Assembly (NCBI GenBank): GCA_029582155.1
Contig: CM055896.1
Coordinates: 7,146,624-7,210,623 of the forward strand
DNA from: Panopea generosa
Taxonomy: Eukaryota; Mollusca; Bivalvia; Adapedonta; Hiatellidae
Direction of reading: 5' to 3'
DNA: 64,000 nucleotides
The notes below the pieces were generated by a model. That model had not been told where the DNA came from. It searched no databases and saw only the letters and a program-made list of their open reading frames with translations. Both the position numbers and the translations under genes were made by a program. Positions 56,214-64,000 of this stretch are shown here, piece by piece. Numbering within the stretch: the stretch's first letter is position 1; each line of letters begins with the position of its first letter.

Positions 56214-56356
56214 CTGAAAAATAAATATTACAATTAATGTCACCCAATTCTTTTGCAAATAATGTATAATATAAGAAATTTCCAAACAACAGCGATACGA
56301 ATTAAACTGGCCATACTGATAATATTTGGACCGTCTTAATTTTATTCCTTTCAACC

Positions 56357-56829
56357 AAGCCCGTGTGGTTCCGGCTAAGAATATAATCACTGCCGATCTC
56401 TGTAGAGGGGTAGGAATCCTCCGAATGGGTGTCATGTTCATTTTATCATTTTTTGTCATGTTCACTATTGCGATTAAATTATCAACCCCTGTGTGATTTC
56501 AGGAAGCCATATGAGTGATGGCAAGAATAGAACCACTGTGGCTCATGCATGTTATAAGAAGCGACAATTTGAGTAATACGATAGCATTTGCTGAAACTGC
56601 AGTTCTGCAGGTATCAAGGTTCTAGATTCATTCCGCATATTCATTTGTTAGAGTTTTTTTTTTAATCTGTATGTAAATTTGTTGTTTTTGTACATGTAGA
56701 GTGAACCTGGAATCGTTCTTTCTGTTGGCGTCGAATAACCTATAATGTGTTGGTACGCCGTAAAACCCCATTCATTCATTCATTCATTCATTCATTCATT
56801 CATTCATTCATTCATTCATTCATTCATTC
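56357..56829 (+). mobile_element. ATTC-tailed element, copy 3
   Basis: From 'aagcccgtgtggttccggct' to an (ATTC)n tail of about 17 units at 56770-56829. It matches 34087-34513. Its internal frame has a stop after 'AIKLSTPV', showing the shared frame is not under constraint. Confidence 0.85.
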
Positions 56830-58097
56830 CTTTCAACCACTTACAAGTCAGACTACAAGCCTTTATACTAGACTAAGTGCTATTACCGTGATCATTTCCA
56901 AAATCCAAAATAATAAGGTAATATTCCTGCTACTATATAAATGTGATTTAATACATTAAATTTAAAATGCCAAACGAATTTCGAAAAGGGGAAATTAATT
57001 AGATTATCCGGCACCAAGATTAGAAGAACTGTTTTAATTGCTCAGTAAATGTCAGAGTAGTAATGCTTGATGTACATGTATATAGAAACTGCTTTCGTAG
57101 TGACGTAGTATTTTCAGCTGTATGGGTCTGTTTTTATAAGTCTTATACATTTTACATCGATTGTGGTATTTTATTCACGAGGTGAAGAGAATGTTAATAT
57201 TTGCAACAGTACATTCGACATTGGATATTATTCACAGATGCTTCCCGAGGAACTCTACAAATTCTAAACTTTCAAATATTAAGATATATATTTTGTTTCT
57301 AAGATAGGAAGTTGAGTATTCATCGGCTATCCAGGCACGGTCCGTGACTAATTTTGTTGTAACTAATGTGTGCTCCCTGTGAAATGATGCGTCAAGCTTT
57401 ACTGATATACACGTTTTCTGAAATTGCTACAATAAATCCACCTTCTCCTTTTTACAAAGAAGATCCCTGACATTGATGGGACAGTAATTACGATTAAAAT
57501 ACAATTATCTCCGATTGTACCGACCACGACCTGTGTCATCAATCGGTTTATAACATATACGCAAAGCAGTTATGTACATGCGCCAAATAAAAAGAGTGCA
57601 TATACAGTTAAGCGTGTCGATGGCGGGTGATTTAAATTATCGTATATTTTTATGTTCTCTTTTGGACATGAAAACCCAGGCACTGTCAAATGCTATAAGA
57701 AGTTCTTGTTTGACTTACAATTTAACGTAAGAATGTTTATCTTTTAATAATATTTTTACTCATATATTCAAAACTGACTTGATGTCACTAGTTTTATAAA
57801 AAGAAAATGTTTTTATATATATATTTAATTTCAACCACCAACTGGTGGCCCATTTATTCACTCTGTAATAGGTGCAAGACGGTCACAGTGGTTCCTCCCT
57901 CAAAGCGCCGTGCGCTATATATAATTATATTTTACATATTATGATATCAAATCATTGTTATAGTATGCAAACATTATTGGTTCATTGTCGACTACAAGGT
58001 GTGTTTTTTTCTGTATTCCACACATGTTTTTCAGTGGATTAATAAGATATGGAAGGTGAGTGGGGTCGGGCTTTTTAAAGGAGGGGGTGTGGAGTGG

Positions 58098-58152
58098 GGG
58101 GGGGGGGGGGGGGGGAGAGAGAGAGAGAGAGAGAGATAGAGAGAGAGAGGGC
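58098..58152. repeat. G-run followed by (GA)n
   Basis: Some 18 G then about 25 GA dinucleotides. It produces a spurious Pro/Ser-Leu frame on the minus strand (58031-58213). Confidence 0.9.
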
Positions 58153-58732
58153 TTTGCTGGGTTTTTAAAGTAGACCCACCCGTGGTAATATACATGTTGT
58201 GGTATGAGTTCAAATTACAACTTTAAAGTGAAAGTTTCAATGACATTTTTTGATACACAGCATTCCTAAATACACTCTTATCATACATTTTCGACAAACA
58301 CCCTTTAAAGTAACCCTAGTATTTATCTCCAAAACCACATAAAATGCTCTTTACACGTCGTATTAAAATTAAATTATATCGTGACAAACCTACTCACAGT
58401 CAGTCCCAATCCAATCACCAATTGTTAATGTCCCTTCCTGTGTATTTAACCTTGATTTGACCTTTAAAGGGACTATCAGCGATATATTTTCCACCGTTAC
58501 TTAATTTACATTTCATCTACTTTGTTTCAGTCTTCAGTTGTATATTGATCCAGTCTAAAATTGTATCACAATTATTTTCGATATACAAGAAAACCCCTTA
58601 ATGCTAGTAGGTGCATTTATAAAATTAATTCCCATACCAGTGACTTAATTACAGAGACCGGCATGTTAATTAATATACATGGCCGAAAGTTCAGATGCAG
58701 CTCCTGTATTTCTTTAACAATGCGTTAAAACC

Positions 58733-58945
58733 GAGAGGTAGTCTAGTGGTAGAGCGTCCGCCTCGCATGCTAAAAGTCGTGAGTTCGATCCCCGGCGGTA
58801 TCATACCATTACTTTAAGCTCCCTCGCTTGGTACTCAGCATTTAGGTGGATAGTTTTAGGTCTGGTCGGTCTGGTGTCAGTATAATGTGACTGGGTGGGG
58901 TATCATACCATGTGTCTGCGGCATGATACTCCAGTGTTATCAACC
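58733..58945 (+). repeat. tRNA-Ala-derived SINE (SINE-E)
   Basis: The head 'tagtctagtggtagagcgtc' and 'cgcctcgcatgcta' (anticodon-arm-like, CGC) with 'gagttcgatccccggcgg' is close to a tRNA-Ala. The body 'ggatagttttaggtctggtc' and 'tgtgactgggtggggtatca' follows directly, so it is a SINE rather than a tRNA gene. Confidence 0.78.
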
Positions 58946-59224
58946 AATAATATTAAAAATATTACGAGCTGAAAACAAATAATGTTATTTTTCCCACTAA
59001 ATGTATATACATGCATGTGATTTTTAACAAAGGTAGTGTACAAAAACAGTTTAACTTTAGCTACACATCATAGGAAAATAAATTTGATGTAGAACGATGA
59101 AAAATTTAATTATCCATGGAGGCAAACATTTATATTAATAATTTAAAAAGTTTTTTATTGTTTTAAAAAAGGATGTAAAATTGGATATGATCACAGTACC
59201 GAGTGTTGCCGTCATGTGACTACA

Positions 59225-59485
59225 TCCGGGGGAGTAGCTTCCTATTGACACTGTAGGCAAGTCATAAATTCGCAGCAAAAAATCAAAGTATATAATCAGA
59301 TATTTAACAGCATTTTATTAATTTATTTGGTTATAAAACAGTGAATTCAAGGTTAATATCAATGATAACCAGGCCCCTAAAAACATAAGAAATATACGTC
59401 AAAACGCACCAACGACAGACTAGCTGGAAAAAATGGGACCCCCTACAACTGTGCCTGCAAATCGTTTTAAGTAAAGCTACGCTCC
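59225..59485. repeat. Dispersed repeat, related to 36780-37070
   Basis: 'gtagcttcctattgacactg', 'atgataaccaggcccctaaa' and 'ccctacaactgtgcctgcaa'. Confidence 0.6.
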
Positions 59486-59602
59486 TGGCATGATGCCGGT
59501 TTAATATTGTACTAGTATCGATTTATCAACAGTAATATCACTATATACGAAAATTAATTTATGAATATACACGGAATATTCATGAGTGCCAGGTAAATCC
59601 TA

Positions 59603-59956
59603 ATGTACAATAGCTCTGTGTCCACCTTTCATCGAAAAATGTCAATATTTGACAGAGATAACAACAAAAACAAGTTTGAAGTTAGAATAATTGCTAACTA
59701 CATGTATAGAAGTGGTATAATACATGTATGTTTATCATCACGTGGACATCGTATTGAAACTGGAAAATGCGGTATAAACAGGAAAGAAAGAAATGAAAGG
59801 CTATGTCAATTTTGTGACTCGTGTGATATTGAAGATGAGTTTCATTTCGTTTTTATATGCCATAAGTTAATAAACACTCGAAAAAAGTATATACGAAGAT
59901 GCTATTGGCAAAATAAGTCATTTTTTTTAATCCCTCCATTTACTTCAACCAACTAA
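59603..59956 (+). pseudogene. 3' fragment of a non-LTR retrotransposon (reverse transcriptase C-terminus)
   Basis: The 117-codon frame has IETGKCGINRKERNERLCQF and CDIEDEFHFVFICHKLINTR. The pattern 'ER.C..C....EDE.HF...C' with two early Cys and a later His/Cys is the zinc-knuckle-like end of many LINE ORF2 proteins. Endonuclease and reverse transcriptase parts are missing upstream, so this is a 5'-truncated, dead copy. Confidence 0.72.
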
Positions 59957-60464
59957 AAGTTATGCTATAAATGATTTATCGTATTACATATTAAATGATC
60001 TTAAGATATGGAATACTGATTTAGATTTATACTCTCAGTGGTTAAAATGTATCTAAAATGTGTGTTTTGTTTGTTAAAATGAGCCTGCTATTCACATTTA
60101 AGATTTTGTTGAATAATCAATAAACTGTATAGTTCGAATTCTGAATAAACGTATGTTCTGTTCTGTCCATTTCTACAAAGCTGTGCTCTGGAAGCAGCAC
60201 TATTAATAATTACGGAATCGGACAACGCAAAGGATCGGATCAATAAGAAAGGTTCCTGTGTTCGATCAGCGGCCATTTCAGCTTATTATTTCCAGTATTC
60301 GTATGTTAGTGAACTACGTGTATTTACGTGTATTTAAATTTTAAGAGTCTGTAATTACTGATATTAATAGTAAATAAAATTGGTTTGCTTTATGATGATC
60401 AATTATTTTATTTACACGTATGTAGTGAGAAACATTATATGTGTACTTTACCAATAAAGAAGTA

Positions 60465-60472
<8 letters not shown>

Positions 60473-60518
<46 letters not shown>

Positions 60519-60560
60519 AATGTGACTTCTAAATAGCATATCTCTCTCTCTCTCTCCTGT
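60473..60560. repeat. (CT)n microsatellites
   Basis: 'tctctctctctctctctctc' of about 40 bases at 60473-60514 and a second tract at 60540-60557. Confidence 0.93.
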
Positions 60561-62299
60561 GACCGCTAAATATCATACTACATTGCCAGAGAATGTTGTA
60601 ACTGGTATTACCAAACTACGCACGGTACAGTCAAGATTCCTCGAGCATCGCGTGAACCTCTCTCATACCTTGAATATCATTCATCATTCTTAGTGTGATT
60701 CTTGGCATGCATTTGTGAGGTCTTGTTATCACTCCAAACATGCTTCCACACGCTGCTGTGTCAATTAGCACTTCAGAGATGAAAATATTAATTATCAACT
60801 GCCTCATGTAAGCACTTTTTTTTAAACTGAATTTCCGTTTATATTTGTATATTTTTTTTATATGTGTTGTTGTTTGTTTACTTTGACGTAGGCGACCTTT
60901 AGACAATTAACATGAATTTGAGCTAGCAAATAATAGTATTATTCCGTAAAAAATGAATCTTAAGTAGTGTTTTCAGGTCATTTCTCCAGCAGGTGTTGAG
61001 ACAAGTTGTGTATGGTCAATACAGACGGTTTGTAAGGTATAGCATTTCAGCAAAAGTATTCACTAGCCATTTGTTACGTATTTCGGAATACATCACTGGA
61101 AAGACGCATATGTAATATAGGGAGCAGAAGTTTTAATCAGTGAAGAATTGATTGTTAGTATGATTTACACACGTTTTTTTATTTTTATTTTAATGATGAC
61201 AATGTATACTAAACGGAACAGCTTATCCGCCACTTTTGTATTTTTTTATATCTTCATCGAAATATTGAGTAGCGTTATAAAGGTGTGTACACGTCATAAA
61301 CATATAATTATATGTTGATATTACATAGTAGTGTTCTCTCTTACTCAAGTCCAAATTTCAAGGAAATTGCTTTGGTACTTTTTGAGTCATAAAATGTCAG
61401 GTACATAAAATGTCACGTGGCAAATTAGCTGTGTCGTTCAGTAAACATGTGATTATAAATTAGCCAACAGAAACATATGCGTTTTATACCAGTTTGCATA
61501 TTGTTTCCAACTTGGAAAGAAATAATGACCCTGGTTTGATGATATTTGCAGTAAGATTTGTACGGTAAATGTATTATGAATTAAATTCCAAGTTAATACG
61601 TCGTTGTCACTAATTTGACACGGAAGCTTTGCTAAACATATTTGTTTCAGATTGTGGAATATTGAAATATGATTTACTCGATTAAAACAGGAACAACAAG
61701 AACATCGGTATATGTATGTTAATCGAGTACAGATAATTTGCATTATGTTTGCGACAACCGATATCGCAGCCTTTGCGGCGCTGGCATAATGGTAAGAAGG
61801 GTCTAGCCAGTTTGCATAAAGTTTAGTGTAAATTTTCAGCTTTACAATAGTGTGCAATGCAGTTCGGTGGACTTTGATGGTGATTGCATCAGTATTTTGT
61901 TGTTAGTTTAAACATAGTTTATTACTTATGTTACAGAGAATGAACATTACGTGATAAATATATTTTTTTTATCCGGCAATGTATGTTGTTTGTTATTTTT
62001 AAAGTTTTAGGTCAATATGTTATCCATGTCCCTTTAAGAAGTACACATATCTATGTAGGCTAGCATATTAATCTAAACTTTTACTTAATAATAAGTTACT
62101 GCTTCATTTAAAAACAATATGTCCGGTTGATTCTGTATCATATTTAAGAAACGTACTTTTGTTAATAACTCAAAAAAATGATTATTGTAACTTTGTTTAA
62201 TACATTTAAAGGTTTCTCCGTATTTCTTTTCCTTTCAAACAGTATGACTGTAATCGTTGTATACATGTTGTATACTGAAGAATATTCGTGTTTTCAAGG
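60561..62299. other. No recognised content
   Basis: AT-rich. The minus frames at 60631-60906 (91 codons) and 61453-61857 (134 codons) show no family likeness, biased codon use or splice context that I could support. Confidence 0.4.
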
Positions 62300-62731
62300 A
62301 CGTATATAGAGAAGGAAAGGAAACTGGTTGGAATTTTATGAACGCTCGTGTATTCACGCAATATCTCGCGAAATCTCGTTTTCAGTTAAAAATTAAAAAT
62401 TCGTTCTTTACACACTGAAAATCTCTTCAAAACGAGACCATTCCAATCAAATTGTGTTTTAACATTTTTGAAGCATTTTTTATAACTACATTTGTATACT
62501 GCAACTAAAAAAACAAGGATAGTACTTTAAATTTTATTTCAAACTACAATAATTTTAATTAAAAATATTTTGCATATTTATATAACATACTAAAACATCT
62601 ACGGTTAAATTACACACAGCTCATATATGTATACAAATCAGTTTTCTGCGAAATCTGAATTATTAGTTTGTCAATGCTATGTTTTCATTATTTAGAAGAG
62701 AGATGCAAGTTTCCTATCCTTCTATTTAAGT
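62300..62731 (+). mobile_element. TIR-bearing element, copy 2
   Basis: Left end 'tatatagagaaggaaaggaa' with 'actggttgg', right end 'gcaagtttcctatccttcta' inverted to it. The inside has 'gaacgctcgtgtattcacgc' and 'aatatctcgcgaaatctcgt'. No coding capacity, so it is MITE-like. Confidence 0.65.
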
Positions 62732-63539
62732 CCGTGGTGTTATCTTGATAATATATTTGTAATTTAGATATTATATCTGATTTACTGACACGATTTCATT
62801 TATTCTTGGGGAACCATAAAAAAGTAGCCTGATTAAATAAGGCGTGGATGGACAGGTTTTTTATTATTTGGATATCTGATCTGCTGCCTTTACCGCCTTA
62901 TTGCGCTAGACCAATATATGTACCGGAAACTCGAAATAATAAAAATCTTTAAAATGCTCCCAAGAGACATATAATATGTAATATACGATCTAGTGCGGCA
63001 TAGTGCCCGTCTCTAAGGAGCCTTGTGACACATGGACGGTACATCGGATATACAAATAAAAAATGTACATTTCACACCTTACAGGGACGTAGTGTGACAA
63101 ATTTAGAATTACTCGGTTGGGGGTCCCACTTCCCCAGATGGGATCCGAGGTCGCCTCCCGAGGTGAAACTTTTAAAACTTTTATGCTTTAATTGGGTAGA
63201 AAACATAACTTAAACAAACTATCGGTCAGTTCAGATACGGTTTCTCGGACTGCACAACCGTAATTATGTCGATATTTTACATAAAGGACACAGTTGGTTT
63301 ATGTATGGAAAAGTTCATACTGCAACCTGTACTTTTGTGTACACCTCTCCTGTTAAATGTCTATTGATTCTATCGATTTTTAGCCTTTTTATTTAGTAGG
63401 CCTTGATTTCAAATGTTATTCAGCAGAGTAACTGAATATGCCAGGCTCCACGCCTGTCTTATATAATCAGACTACAAGTCGGAGACGTTTCCCACCTCGT
63501 AACACCATGACACGTGACATATAGGCGTAGTTTGTTCTT

Positions 63540-63800
63540 TATTCTACAGTAAATAATAAAAGTTTGAAGGCTGATAAAGTGAAAGTAGACTTCCGAAATC
63601 ATGTATTCATACCCCAATTTCTAAGCATCATGATTTTACTAAATTCACAATTCAAAATGACAATGCTATCAAAATGTTCAGAATTCATCAATTATGCCAT
63701 TCAAGTAAAAAGATGAGCATTAAAATAAAGAAAATGCATTTTTAAAGAAGAAGAAATGAGGATTATTTATAACCGCCACGGAAACACTTCCTTTTTGAAA
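63540..63800 (+). repeat. Dispersed repeat, same family as 12500-13220
   Basis: 'gtaaataataaaagtttgaa', 'gataaagtgaaagtagactt' and 'gaagaagaaatgaggattat'. Confidence 0.65.
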
Positions 63801-64000
63801 TGGTGGTACTATGCCTATAATACTATAGTATTTAAACAAGTGAAAGCACTTGATAGGGTTAATTTAAGCTTTACTGCCGGTCAAAGATCAACTTATCCTT
63901 CTGTAAAACTAAGTAGATTAGGCCTATAAACAGTTGTGTGCACTGCCAGTGTTTATTTACCAACTAACTATGTTTAATCAACTATGTGTAAGCTGCGAAG

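Larger units (their letters stand above)
54310..56250 (-). repeat. Tandem triplication of an exon-bearing unit (~600-680 bp)
   Basis: Three units (about 54310-54960, 54985-55640, 55650-56250) share, in plus order, 'aatatttttcgttttcgacc', 'cgtaatag', 'ttattaaagaaat', 'tagaga'/GA microsatellite, 'aaaaatagcacaagcaatgc' and one exon each. Exon spacing is 677 and 605 bp. Confidence 0.93.
56214..64000. other. Upstream region, no protein gene recognised
   Basis: 7.8 kb holding an ATTC-tailed element, a tRNA-Ala-derived SINE, a LINE 3' fragment, a TIR element, CT/GA/G-run microsatellites and two dispersed repeats. The promoter and first exon of the channel may be here, but I cannot point to either. 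Confidence 0.45.

Noticed and set aside
56747..56959. FIHS repeat protein
   Set aside because: It is a translation of the (ATTC)n tail of a mobile element.
59603..59956. A host gene for a small zinc-binding protein
   Set aside because: The Cys/His pattern and neighbouring text fit the C-terminal end of a LINE ORF2 better.
61453..61857. 134-codon minus-strand ORF
   Set aside because: No recognisable domain, no codon bias and no splice partners. A frame of this length can occur by chance in 64 kb.

Overview
This window looks like intron-rich, AT-rich, repeat-dense genomic DNA from a lophotrochozoan, most likely a bivalve mollusc. The evidence is GT-AG introns of 0.1-9.5 kb, many tRNA-derived SINEs, and dispersed repeats that begin with 'aacaagaggcccatg' or 'aacaagagctgtcgg', which I know as common in bivalve genomes. 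The species cannot be told from the sequence alone.

One protein-coding gene fills the window from about 56.2 kb down to 0.68 kb on the minus strand. I reconstructed 36 exons by hand. Every exon boundary has a plausible splice site, every phase joins correctly, and the sum is 6042 nt with one terminal stop (about 2013 residues). The protein is a TRPM2-type channel. In order it has an acidic N-terminal leader from a triplicated exon, a Ser-rich low-complexity exon, the TRPM SLOG/LSDAT homology region, TRPM helical repeats, six membrane segments with a pore loop, a TRP helix, a coiled coil and a C-terminal NUDT9-homology (ADP-ribose-binding) domain. No exon carries an internal stop, so the gene looks intact.

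Layout: 0-0.68 kb is 3' flank. 0.68-7.1 kb encodes the NUDT9-H domain, 7.7-10.3 kb the coiled coil and TRP helix, and 11.2-19.7 kb S6 back to S1. 20.4-24.3 kb encodes the pre-S1 part. 24.3-33.7 kb is a 9.5-kb intron holding a ~3.6-kb tandem array grown from a SINE head, plus other satellites and inverted repeats. 33.7-43.8 kb encodes the helical and SLOG regions, 45.6-48.1 kb the N-terminal tail, and 54.8-56.2 kb the three duplicated leader exons. 56.2-64 kb holds no gene I can support: it has SINE and LINE fragments, TIR elements and microsatellites, and may include the promoter or 5' UTR exon.

The most unusual features are in the channel itself. The Nudix box is degenerate and is followed by an extra ~58-residue Ser-rich exon. 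The pore loop lacks the usual FGQ-type filter. Two tiny in-frame exons lie between pore and S6, one coding a Cys-NLT-Cys loop. The leader exon is triplicated in phase 0, each copy with its own in-frame ATG. All family assignments rest on recognition by eye; no alignment or database search was run.
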